Source: Neonectria sp. B-13
Lineage: Eukaryota > Ascomycota > Sordariomycetes > Hypocreales > Nectriaceae
Assembly: GCA_002682825.1 (NCBI GenBank)
Contig: NOKP01000007.1
Location: forward strand, 372,001-436,000
Length of the DNA: 64,000 nucleotides
Reading direction: 5' to 3'
In this document: piece by piece, positions 41,942-52,180 of the stretch
Layout: each line of letters begins with the position of its first letter
Position numbering within the stretch: position 1 is the stretch's first letter
The notes under the pieces: model-generated
What the model saw: the letters and a program-made list of their open reading frames with translations, nothing else
Told to the model about the DNA's origin: nothing
Database searches by the model: none
Translations under genes and position numbers: made by a program

Positions 41942-44864
41942 ACGGCACCCGGGCCAATGGCGACATGGATCGGACGACCAGGTGCTCAGGTGTCAAGGCG
42001 CCATCAAGTTCCCCAAAACGTCTCAGCGGACCTTCCATGACCGCTTCCAGGCTGTCCAGGTCACGTCCACGTCTACGGCCATGTCCAGGGTTCGTTCCCC
42101 TTCAGGCTTTCACCGTGCAAGCCCCTCCAGCCACCGTTCCGCACGCCTCAGGTCGCGTCCAGGGGGAGAAACCTTGTCCAGCGAGATTTGACGGACCTAC
42201 TCCGTACTAGAGCGACCACCTCCACTTGGCGGGTGAGTGAGCTGCTGGGAGGGCTAGCCTGCGAACTGGTTCTTTCGCTGTGGCGGCATGGCTGGTCCGC
42301 TGGGGCGGGAAGATTTACGTTTGGGCGATGCGATGCTACAGAGAACCAAGCCGTTCGCCAGAAGCAAATGTATCTAATTCAGCCCCTCTTTGTCCCCCCC
42401 TGAATCCTGGCGCCTCAGCCCGGGGGTTGGCCAGCTGAGGTAAGAGGCTTGGGAGCATCAAGAGTAGGATCGCCGCCGAGATCTCGAACAGAAGCAACGA
42501 CATGTCCACCTGTCATCCCTGCATGCTCATCCGTCGGCTGTTTTGGCTCCGTGTGGGCGTTCCGGGGGAATTATATTACTTTTTGGGCGTCTGGCCACCT
42601 AGAGACGTCAGCGTTTCCCCCAAAAGCACGATCACCCAAAGGATTTTCCGGCTCATCCCGGTGTGTGCCACCAGCGAGCTCCAAAGTTGGGAGAAAAGCC
42701 CACTTAGACGGGGGGCTTCCATGTCATGAGCTGCGAACACACCCTCACACTGATGCACACAGACCTTCTCATCTAGTGGTCTTCAGCGGCTTCTTCAGTA
42801 GTCTTCAGCGTCGTGCAAGGGGGCAAGCTCACTAGTGATCTACTTACTATCCACCGTGGGAATCGGGATGCACAGTCGAGCACGCCGCACGTACTATGGG
42901 GACTATGGACTCCGGACTGGCGCTTTTGGCGTCTGCCGTTCTGCAAGGGGGAGGATATTCATTGGGGGTTTACCCCCGTACGCCGTCTCCACCACCATGA
43001 TCAGCATTCAGTCGACGACGAGCTATTCTGTTGCGCGTGTGATCACCCCTGTCTCGCTCACCGGATGGGCGAACGTCAGAATGGGAAGAACCGACCTGAC
43101 GATGATCAAGACGACGGTGGAGAGGAGGATGGCCCCCCGGTCCGAGTGTCAGCAGGGGAGGACTGAATGCCGGGATCTCTCCTTCACCTGATGCACAAGT
43201 CCACCTTCACCACCACAGCCAAAGCGATAGACATTTGGCCCAGAACAGGGGGGGACTACCGAGATACCCAGGCTCTCGGTCCAGTTCTTGCCTGTCAGTC
43301 AGCCAGTCCTTGCCATTGATCAGTCCTAACCGAACAGATCGAATTGCCGTCTAAATCTTCTCCTGCAAGGCACGGATTTGTCCTCGCCACGCCAACTGGC
43401 AACGGCGCACATAGCGTGTTCGTTAGTGAGGGGGGTTGCCACGCCCATGGGGGCTTTGGACGTTGTCATCGGTGGCCGCTGGCTCCGATGCAGGCAAATT
43501 GCTGAATGACACTGGCTCAAGGCCGATGCGGCCGATGAACGGCCAAGCAGTCCGCTGCTACGGGCATCTATCCCTGCGGTCCATGACTCTTCCCCTTCGT
43601 TCTTGGAACTGGACTACGGCTGCTGACGAGATCCTCTTCCGCGCACTTCGGGCCAAGCTCCCAAAGACAATTTGACTTTCGGACCAAGAGGAAGAAAAAG
43701 ACCGGATAGCTTTCTTGACAATTATCTCTGCCGCCACCAGTAGAATCCCCGAACTTGGCAGAGACAGACGGAATGGAAGCGTCGGATAATGAATGAAACC
43801 GCCGCCCCCCCACCAAATCCATAGAAGAGTGGGATTGTATTCTATGGAACGCAACGCAATGCAGGTCCCATCGCATCATCACGCATCGCCACACGGCCCA
43901 GAGGCATCGCAAGTGACATCCGCCGACGCTCTCCTCAGTCGATCCCAGCCGCCAGCGACGGGGGGCTCGGCTAGATCTCATTTGCTCCCTCTCGCGTGCA
44001 GGTGGGTAGCTCGACGGCTAGCCTGATCGCTCGGCAGGATTGGCAGATTGCGACCAGGGCCATGGCTCCAAGTAACCAGCGGGTCCTTGCGGTGTGCCCT
44101 AGCCTGAGCCTGAGCCTGAGCACAAGCTCCAGGGCAAGCCACGGGCAGCCCGCCCCCGTGTGGGCGCTGTAATCCAACGCATGTGAAGCCTGTACCTGGC
44201 CTGGCGGGCTGGCGGGGGGTGCTGGCGCAGGGGCGTGGCCGGCCGCCTTCTTGGCCTGCGTCCGAGAAGCCTCCATCCCCGTATCCCATTTTCCCTTTAA
44301 CTGCCTCTGCCCGTCCTCCAGCCTCCTCGGGCCCTGGCTCGTTTTTTTGCGTTTTCCTTCCTCGTGGCACTGGCCATCGCCTCAACGTTGTCGATAAACC
44401 AAACCCCCCTCTCAATCTTAGATCCGCTGCAAGGCGAGACGAGACGAGACGAAACAATCAACCAAGCAGCCGGCCCTCCCACCATCAGCCTAAAGACGAC
44501 ACCACCTGCTCACATACAACACACCTCGACCGCCCGCTTCCGTAATGGCACGTCCATAGATTTTGCCATTTTATAATCTTTCGAACCTTTACGACAACAT
44601 CGATTCTACCACATTTTGGACACCCTCATCCCGTAGGAACACAGTCATATCAGGAGTTCCCCCCAACGAAGAGGGGCATTCGGGGGACCAACGACAGCAA
44701 GAAGTACCAGCGACCGTTTTCGCCCGCAACACCGCGTCCCGCACATGTCGTTCTCCGTCTCACACTCGCCTTTTCGCTGACAGGAGCATCCCGAAGGGGA
44801 CGCACGCGGAAACGCAGGTAAAGGAATCAAGAGACACGAGCCCGTACAGGCACAACCGACCAAG

Positions 44865-47495
44865 ATGGGCAAGTTCTCCTTTGGCAGCCGCAAAAAGACG
44901 GCGCCCAAGGTGACCGTTACGGGCCCCGCCATGAGCAAGGCCCAGAAGATCCTCGGAGCAAACCCCCTCAGTATCGACAGCGAATTCTCCGGCTCCATGG
45001 TCAGCCTCGCTGCCACGGAGCGGACAGCCGCCGCCGCCAGCCGCGCTTCCTCCATTCGCGGCTCGCCCAGAGTTCACAGGTTGGAGAGGGAATGGGGTGA
45101 TGAATCGGATATTGTTCCGCGCCATCTTCGAGGCCATGCGCCCCATGGCGACGAAGACTACGACGAGTACGATGACATCGCCTCCGACATGGTCAGCGTC
45201 CTGCGAAAGAGACAGTCGGCGTCTACTTTGGCGTCGTGGTACGACAAGTCCAAGCAGCCCCTCTCCATCTCCCAGCAGACGTCCAATTCGGCAATGGCCA
45301 AGGGCATGCCGTCCAAGGCGCACAAAATGCTCGACATGGATAACACCCAGTCCAACGTAAAACTCAAGAAGAAGAAGAAGCCCGCCAAGCTAGATCTTTC
45401 CCACCTCATGTCACGGAAGTCCAAAAAGACCATCCAGCAACCTCAACCCCCCTGGGAAGGCCCCATTCTGAGTTCTGACCAGGTTGTCAAGTCACCATCC
45501 TTGCTATCGCCTCTCACGTCGCCATCACGAGGAAGACTAAACAGACGACCAACACAGGAGAGCTTGCGGTCAGAGCCCGCCCGCCCAGGCACTACCGACA
45601 GCAATCGCCGAGTGCACAACCTGGAAGGCTTGCCGAACCTGTACGAGCACTACGAGCAAATGTCTTTCCGCCAAGTCATAGACCAAGGGTTGAAGCAACC
45701 AGAGGACGAGAGTAAAGAGAAGCCGAAGCAACAAGAGGTCAAGCCTTCAAAAGCACACAATCTCCCCAGCAAACCCGCGCAACACCTACATTTACCACAC
45801 CACAATGAGGCCGTCGTCTCACAATACGCCAAACGCATCCTTCCCCAAACCCCCCAAGGCTCTTCCATCAACAAGGCCGAAGCATCTTCCCCAACCGATT
45901 GCGCTGCCAGTGTATCCAGTCGACACACCCGCACTTCGAAGGCGTCGAAGCGCACTGACCGGAGCTTCCAAGAGTCAGACCTTCAGGAAAAGAGCGTGCT
46001 ATCGCTCTCTTCGGACTCGGAGGATGATATGTATCTGGAGTCCTCGTTCAAGGGCCCCGCGTCGGTTCCCGATTACCCGATGTCTGATACTAGCTCGACT
46101 TATGATCACCGTCCGGCGACATCCCGAACAAGCTCCAGCGCGGACAACAAGCGGTTCAGCAGGCGCTCAAGTCAGACGCCTTCCGGCAACTTCCTAACTA
46201 TTCCCAACGCCCATCACATCAAGACCCCCGCTGTCAACACACGATCAAGCTCCTTCTCCGGGAGCTCCGCCAACACCATCCAGGAGGGAACCGCACCCCG
46301 CTCTCCCTCACAAATATCTATCATCTCTAACTCGTCGGTTAATACGGCAATGACCTGGCGGAGCAAGCCCGGCTTCGGGCTGCAACAAGCACGAGCCATT
46401 AGGATGCAAAATGCCCATGGCCCGTTTGAGGATGAGGAGTCCGAGTCTGAGTTGGAGCAGAACCACAAAAAGTTGCAACTGGAACAGGAGCGGGCGTTGG
46501 AACCCAAAGACGAGCTGGAGACTTCCCACGTTCAAGCCGGAGCTCGCTCAGACTCCATGACCAACGCGACCGATCAACCAACACCGCCCCTGAGCCCCAG
46601 CTCCGTTGACTTTTACATGCGCTCTGCTCACTCCTCCATCGACGGCCAGACCAGCCATAACCGAATCATGGCCGTCACCCGCCAGGAAGAGATGCTTCTA
46701 GCCGCACTTCGCCATAAGCGACAAGTAATGCGAGAGACCATCCTCCACGAGATCGAAGACAACGCTCGTGGGCCCGTTACTAAGGGTCATCACTCTAAAC
46801 CCTCCGAAGCCACCATCACCGAGTCGAACTTCGATCTTGACTTCCCGTCACCCCCGAACTTTGATCTTAATTTCCCAGCACCCCCAAGCTTCGATCTCGA
46901 CTTCCCAGCACCTCCGATGTGCAAGGACAGGACCACCGTCGCGGCGAATGGCAAGACGGTCATCGATCTCCGCCGTGCCTCGTCTCAGGGTCAACTTCGA
47001 GCCACGAACGTCGCCAATGGCCTCCCCCAAGCCGGCCCTGCCCTCCCCTCATCCAAGAAGGCCCTTCTCAAAGCCCAGCAGGAAATCTCCCGCACCAACC
47101 AGCAGGAGCGCATCCTCCTCTACCTCGACCACCCTCACAAGGGAGAAAAGGGCATCATCGAGGAGGCCGAACCGAGCCCTGACCTGAGTGACTTTATGGC
47201 GTTTGAGACCGAAGAGGCTGAGGACGCCGGCGACGTCGTCTCGGGGGCCATCTTTTATTCATCACAGTCAAGCCACTCCAGTGGACGACATGGTACTAGC
47301 AAGCGCCGTTCGGATGCCGTCAACCGCAAGATCTTGGATCTGTCCCCCGACCGCGCAGCCGAGCTTGGTGTGCCCCGTCCCGATAGCCCTATCTCGCCTG
47401 ATTCCCTTTCTGCGATGCAACACCGGGGGACGGTGAACAAGAAGACGGCCCGCCTGAGCGCCGTCGGCCCCGCGCGATGGGGTTACGAGGATTAA
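44865..47495 (+). CDS. Large, mostly disordered fungal protein of unknown function
   Basis: Single exon, 876 residues, starting MGKFSFGSRKKTAPKVTVTG. It is rich in Ser, Pro, Lys, Arg and Glu, with no signal peptide or membrane segment. Visible features: an acidic DEDYDEYDDIASD block near residue 100, a basic KLKKKKKPAKLDL block near 165-180, and a probable helix RQEEMLLAALRHKRQVMRE near 605-625, which I recall as a recurring segment in unassigned Sordariomycete proteins. Three tandem copies of a ten-residue unit (FDLDFPSPPN, FDLNFPAPPS, FDLDFPAPPM) lie at about 655-684. The C-terminal part has an acidic SPDLSDFMAFETEEAEDAG segment. The many Ser-Pro/Thr-Pro sites suggest phosphorylation. A cytoskeletal, polarity or signalling scaffold role is possible but not shown. 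The start has a good ATG context after an extended C/A-rich leader. Confidence 0.85.
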   Translation: MGKFSFGSRKKTAPKVTVTGPAMSKAQKILGANPLSIDSEFSGSMVSLAATERTAAAASRASSIRGSPRVHRLEREWGDESDIVPRHLRGHAPHGDEDYDEYDDIASDMVSVLRKRQSASTLASWYDKSKQPLSISQQTSNSAMAKGMPSKAHKMLDMDNTQSNVKLKKKKKPAKLDLSHLMSRKSKKTIQQPQPPWEGPILSSDQVVKSPSLLSPLTSPSRGRLNRRPTQESLRSEPARPGTTDSNRRVHNLEGLPNLYEHYEQMSFRQVIDQGLKQPEDESKEKPKQQEVKPSKAHNLPSKPAQHLHLPHHNEAVVSQYAKRILPQTPQGSSINKAEASSPTDCAASVSSRHTRTSKASKRTDRSFQESDLQEKSVLSLSSDSEDDMYLESSFKGPASVPDYPMSDTSSTYDHRPATSRTSSSADNKRFSRRSSQTPSGNFLTIPNAHHIKTPAVNTRSSSFSGSSANTIQEGTAPRSPSQISIISNSSVNTAMTWRSKPGFGLQQARAIRMQNAHGPFEDEESESELEQNHKKLQLEQERALEPKDELETSHVQAGARSDSMTNATDQPTPPLSPSSVDFYMRSAHSSIDGQTSHNRIMAVTRQEEMLLAALRHKRQVMRETILHEIEDNARGPVTKGHHSKPSEATITESNFDLDFPSPPNFDLNFPAPPSFDLDFPAPPMCKDRTTVAANGKTVIDLRRASSQGQLRATNVANGLPQAGPALPSSKKALLKAQQEISRTNQQERILLYLDHPHKGEKGIIEEAEPSPDLSDFMAFETEEAEDAGDVVSGAIFYSSQSSHSSGRHGTSKRRSDAVNRKILDLSPDRAAELGVPRPDSPISPDSLSAMQHRGTVNKKTARLSAVGPARWGYED
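46827..46916 (+). repeat. In-frame 30-bp triplication inside the disordered protein gene
   Basis: Three 30-bp units encode ten residues each of the form (N/S)FDL(D/N)FP(S/A)PP. Most differences are synonymous or conservative, so the repeat is under protein-level constraint or young. Confidence 0.85.
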
Positions 47496-48251
47496 ACGAC
47501 CGACTGAAAGACTTAATAACATATGGATCCAGCACGAGAGGCGTTTTTACTATTCTCTTTTAATTTGTCCCTTGGACATGATTTGGCTCTTAGATTGGAG
47601 CATTTCTGGATACCTCGATCACACGATGATCACACACATACACACACATACGTTTTTCCTTTGTCGACATGAACCATTTTCTTCTTTTTTCTTTGGGATA
47701 CCGCGATGGATTTGTGGGCTACATCTGAAATGGATGGTGTTTACGTAACACCACCATGGGTATGGGGGATCTGATTGCAAGACTTCCGTCTGTCATTGAA
47801 ATACCCAATGGATGGGAGGCGTTCTTCTTCTTTGATGAGATGCTGGAGATGATTTGGCTCCAGGGCGATCGCCATCTAGAAACTACATGAAGAAAGGGAC
47901 GGGAGAGACAAATGAGTTACAGCGGTGAAATCGTGGACTTATGAATGTGACGAAACCGGAAGAAAGTACGGAACAGAGGAGAGGCAAACTCGTTTTATCA
48001 GCTATGGGGAATACGGGTTGGAAAGTCGAACGTGTATCATATTGTAATTTCACGCGAAATAGTCGCACATAGGGTTCTCGAGAGGACCCTAAGAAGAGGT
48101 GAGGAATGGAAGGTGGTTGTTCGTTAATCTTTGTCCACTTGTGATGGTCTTTGTTCGTGTATCTTTGCCCCCTCGTAAGATGATTTCACAGGGTTGGTTG
48201 GTTGCGCTGGTGCCGTTTGTTCGTTTCGCAGGGTCGGGGGATATTCGAGGC
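47496..48251. other. Convergent 3' intergenic region
   Basis: 756 bp between two converging genes, including a CA-rich stretch near 47632-47652. No gene seen; it should contain both 3'-UTRs. Confidence 0.5.
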
Positions 48252-49028
48252 TCAGTACTCCTCGCCTTCGGCAGGCTGGGGGATCTTCTTGTGCTGAGGA
48301 GCAGCCATGTATCTACATCGGGTGTTTCGCACGTCAGTATAACTCCTCAATAGCGCAACCCTTTTCTGCTCAGCCCTCTCTCCAACAGGAAACGCACCTT
48401 CGCAGTTCAATCAGGATGGTCTCGATGGTGTTTTGGCGCTTCCACTCGTGCAGGCAGGGCAGGACGCTGGCGAGGACATGACCCTTGTCGTCAATGCAGG
48501 GCAGGATAATCTTTGTGTTGAACTTGACGGTCGGGGGCTTGTCGGGGTAATCGGGACCGCAGTAGATCTGGACGCTGTAGATGCGGTTCTCGTACACGGA
48601 CTGTATATCGGGGAGCGCAGGCAGGCTGTGGTTAGCAATTGGATTCGTGTGGTTCAGCGGGAGGAGTTAGGGCTTTGTTATAGAAACGGGGGGGACGGTA
48701 TTATTGTTCCCACTAAAAGACAAGTCTGGGTGGTAGGTAGCTATCTGAGGAACGCGGTGGGAGCTTGGGGGGGATTTGTTCCATTCTGATGTACTCTAGC
48801 ACTTGCAGAAGGGGAGAGCATCACGATTGTAGTTGGGCTCAGGCTCGGTCGACGACGGCGGGCAGGGAACAGGCTTACATGGGGTGGTCCAAGGATAGTG
48901 CCGTTCCACTTGGTCATGAGCAGATCCTCGGGGTCCTCGAGACCGTAGCTGCAGGCCTCAGCGCCGAGACCCTTCTCGCCCTTCTCGAGCTCCTCCAACA
49001 GGCGGAAGTTGCGCGGGACCTTGGCCAT
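48252..49028 (-). CDS. MMS2: Ubiquitin-conjugating enzyme E2 variant (MMS2/UEV1)
   Basis: Three exons (48879-49028, 48398-48600, 48252-48312) encode 137 residues, the standard Mms2 length. The protein reads [20 protein letters not shown], then [23 protein letters not shown] across the first intron, [18 protein letters not shown], and ends [17 protein letters not shown] after the second intron. As in other UEVs, the E2 catalytic region lacks the HPN-x-Cys motif. It partners Ubc13 to build Lys63-linked ubiquitin chains in error-free post-replication repair. Introns are 278 bp (unusually long here) and 85 bp; junctions fit in phase. The gene is divergent from the stomatin-like gene with 539 bp between them. 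Confidence 0.94.
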
Positions 49029-49567
49029 GGCTGTGGTTTATTTTTCTATTTTTCGGCGGGTCTGGAGGAACTGATCTGTCTCGCTGTTTGGGTGGCCGGA
49101 TCGGGTGAGAAGGGGGGAGAACAAAAGAAACGGCGGATGGGCGGGTTGTGGTGTCGGTGACGGACGGACGAGGTTGGATGGCGGGATGGTGGGATGGCGG
49201 CACGGCGGTTTGGCGATGTTTAGGTAGACTGCAGAGACAACGCGGGGCAGTCTGGTTTGGGAGGGGAACTTGATAGAGCAGTCACAGGGCGCACAGCCAC
49301 GTCTGCCACGCGCCACACACAAGGCTGAGCTGGCCACAACCGCCGCCAGCCTGCAGCGGCCACTGGCGTCACCGGGTATTATGCCTGGAGCGGGTAAATC
49401 TCGGGCCCGGAGCTCCCCCAGCTTTCGCGAAGCTCCTCCGGCTTGAGTTAGTTTTTCCCTTTCCTCCCCAGCTCCGGAGACGTCATTCTGGCAATTCAGG
49501 CACCGCGAACTCCTCCTCGTCCTCCCCCGTCTCGCAAGAAGCCAAAGACAACACACGCAACGCAACC
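49029..49567. promoter_or_regulatory. Bidirectional promoter of MMS2 and SLP2
   Basis: 539 bp separates the divergent start codons. There are CT-rich tracts on each side close to the ATGs and no other gene. Confidence 0.6.
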
Positions 49568-50818
49568 ATGGCGGCCACATCCCTGACGAGGGCGGCTCTC
49601 CGCATGCCGCGGTCGCGCCTCCTCCTCGCAACCGCCGCAGCCGTCGCCGCCCGCCGCCCGTTGTCCACCTCGGCCCGCGCCCTGCTCCCCGCCGGCTTCG
49701 GCCCGCCCGTCGTGACGTCGTACTTCTCCAAGCCCCGGCTGCCCGCCAACACGGTCGTGCGCTTCGTGCCGCAGCAGACGGCCTGGATCGTCGAGCGCAT
49801 GGGCAAGTTCAACCGCATCCTCGAGCCCGGCCTCGCCATCCTCGTGCCCTTCATCGACCGCATCGCCTACGTCAAGAGCCTCAAGGAGTCCGCCATTGAG
49901 ATCCCCAGCCAGAGCGCCATCACCGCCGACAACGTCACCCTCGATCTCGACGGCGTTCTGTTTACCCGCGTCTTCGATGCGTACAAGGCTAGGTGAGTCC
50001 ATCAGCGCAGGCAATTCCGGGAAGAGTCCATTGCTAACATGCACGTGCCTGCCCATAGCTACGGAGTAGAAGACGCCGAGTATGCCATCTCTCAGCTCGC
50101 CCAGACGACCATGCGATCCGAGATCGGCCAGCTGTCTCTCGACCACGTCCTCAAGGAGCGCGCCGCCCTCAACACCAACATCACCGCCGCCATCAACGAC
50201 GCCGCCATGGCCTGGGGCGTGACCTGCCTGCGCTACGAGATCCGCGACATCCACGCGCCCGGCCCCGTCGTCGAGGCCATGCATCGTCAGGTCACCGCCG
50301 AGCGCTCCAAGCGAGCCGAGATTCTTGAATCCGAGGGTCAGCGCCAGAGCGCCATCAACATCGCCGAGGGTAGGAAGCAGAGTGTCATCCTCGCTTCCGA
50401 GGCTATGCGCGCCGAGCGCATCAATGAGGCCGACGGTGAGGCCGAGGCCATCCGGCTCAAGGCCAGCGCTACCGCCAAGGGTATCGACGATGTCTCCCGC
50501 AGCATCATCAAGGGTGAGGCTGGTGCCCAGGCCGCCGTCAGCTTGAGCGTTGCCGAGAAGTACGTCGATGCTTTCGGCAAACTCGCCCGCGAGAGCACCG
50601 CCATCGTCGTCCCCGGAAACCTGGGTGACATTGGCGGCATGATCGCCACCGGTCTCAGCGTCTACGGCAAGGTTGGCGAGGCGCAAGCCCGTACGATAGC
50701 CAAGTCTCTCGCCGACTCCAAAGCGAACCATTCTTCCTCCGAGGACGCCGCCTCGTCGTTGCCTGACCTGAAGGAGACGGTCATTCAGGGCTTCGAACAA
50801 GCTACCGCCAAGAAATAG
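49568..50818 (+). CDS. Mitochondrial stomatin-like protein 2 (SPFH/Band 7 family)
   Basis: Two exons (49568-49992, 50059-50818) encode 394 residues. The N-terminus (Arg/Ala/Leu/Ser-rich, no acidic residues for about 40 positions, RRPLSTSARALL) is a mitochondrial targeting peptide. The Band 7 domain follows: VRFVPQQTAWIVERMGKFNRILEPGLAILVPFIDRIAYVKSLKE, SAITADNVTLDLDGVL, YGVEDAEYAISQLAQTTMRSEIGQ, then the helical segment with HRQVTAERSKRAEILESEGQRQ and the SLP2-type tail ending in VIVVPGNLGDIGGMIATG. In mammals SLP2 organises cardiolipin-rich inner-membrane domains, prohibitins and proteases. The 66-bp intron rebuilds YKASYGVED in phase. Confidence 0.93.
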
Positions 50819-52180
50819 TCGTGTCAAACAGTTGGCCGAACCAAATTCGAGAGCGGCCACACCCTGAACAAGAGGAAATAGGCACCCTCACCCACCCACT
50901 CACTCAGTTGCGCACACACATTCCACGTATACAAACAGCACTCTACTACAAAAACGGCGTTTAGCGGGTGTACTTATAGGGATCTCGGGGATCTTGTCAG
51001 ACTCTTAGAGCAAAGGGGGGAGAAAGCATCGAGGCGAAACGTGTATTATATGGCTGGTTATCCCAAAGAAGAAGGGGGACAAAAGAAACGAGAATAAGAT
51101 GATCATCATCAGCGCCGCCTAATCCGTCAGGGAACTACCTCTCAAGCCAAGTTAGTGGCAAAAGAAAAGAGAAGAAAAAAGAGAACATCACATCAATGAA
51201 TATCCTCCATCAGGCGTAAAGCAGCCGCGAAGCATTCGTCGTAGCTGGGTGATGTTTACAATCGGCGTGGTGGAAATTGTTTCCCTACTCACCGTAATCG
51301 CAGCGATGCCTTTGACAGCTTGGTTTGTATGTTCCTTGCCTTGTAACAAATCACTTTGCCGACTAATCTCTTTGCGTTCTTGCAGTATCTTGCTGGTTTC
51401 TGCGTCCCATCAATCCAAACTTGGTCGGCATGAGGCACGTCGTCGGCAGCATCCCTGGGCTGACATAGAGAGAGTTGCCAAGCTTTCCCGGGCCCAATTG
51501 CATATCAAAGGCCAGCGCCAAGGCCGCGAGCCATCATGACATTGCGCACTGCATGCCTATCTAGGAAACAGACTACCAGTGGTCAAGTGCTATACTGGCA
51601 AAGTACGGATAGACAACTGGACAAAGCGCAAGGCGCCGAAGTATGTATCAAGTCAAACTAGGTCCGTGGCGTGTGAGACGTCCTCTAACACCTCGGAAGT
51701 GGCGTCGACGCCACCAACTGTAGCCGCTTGGAACTTCATTTCCCATGTTACGGATTAGTTGCATATGCAACACTACTCATCTCATCCACATGTTAGTGTC
51801 GGGTCTAAGACGCACCACACAAATATGCACAAGCTTAATCACACCCGCGCCTTCTCAAGGGGAAACATCATCATTTAGCAAGAGGTTCTCGTGACGGAGA
51901 TGGTCTTTGTATGCAGCTAGTTGAACGAATAATAGTCTATTGTGGGAATAAGTGAAAAAAGGTGTGTAAAAAGAAGATGCGCTCCAAGCTTCAACAAGGC
52001 TTCCGAAAGAGGTCCGTCCATCCCGTATCTCCAACGGCGTCATTATTTCCTCCACCCATTGGCCATGTTCGAGAGCATCGGTAGCTCTCATAGTTGAGGA
52101 GGCTGTGAAAGACATACTCGTGAAAGCAGAACAGTCTGAGGAAACATCCCAACCCCGTAGCCTCAAACCATGCGGTAGGT
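50819..52180. other. Convergent intergenic region
   Basis: 1.36 kb between two converging genes. Frames are short and unremarkable; one CTCCAAC copy at 52029-52035 is background. Nothing else is seen. Confidence 0.5.

Larger units (their letters stand above)
37826..44864. other. Gene-poor region, 7.0 kb
   Basis: No frame could be tied to a protein family, and I could not assemble any spliced model with good signals. Features seen: an imperfect direct repeat (38051-38198 and 38247-38405), TACTCCG repeats near 40497-40518, an (ATC)7 microsatellite (41921-41941), GAGCCT repeats near 44101-44122 and GACGA repeats near 44434-44452. The last kilobase is probably the 5'-UTR and promoter of the next gene. 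There is no clear transposase, reverse transcriptase or LTR. Confidence 0.5.

Noticed and set aside
49496..50860. Long minus-strand open frame (454 codons) opposite the stomatin-like gene
   Set aside because: It is the mirror of a GC3-rich real gene, Gly/Asp/Val/Leu-rich with no domain, and it runs over the real intron.
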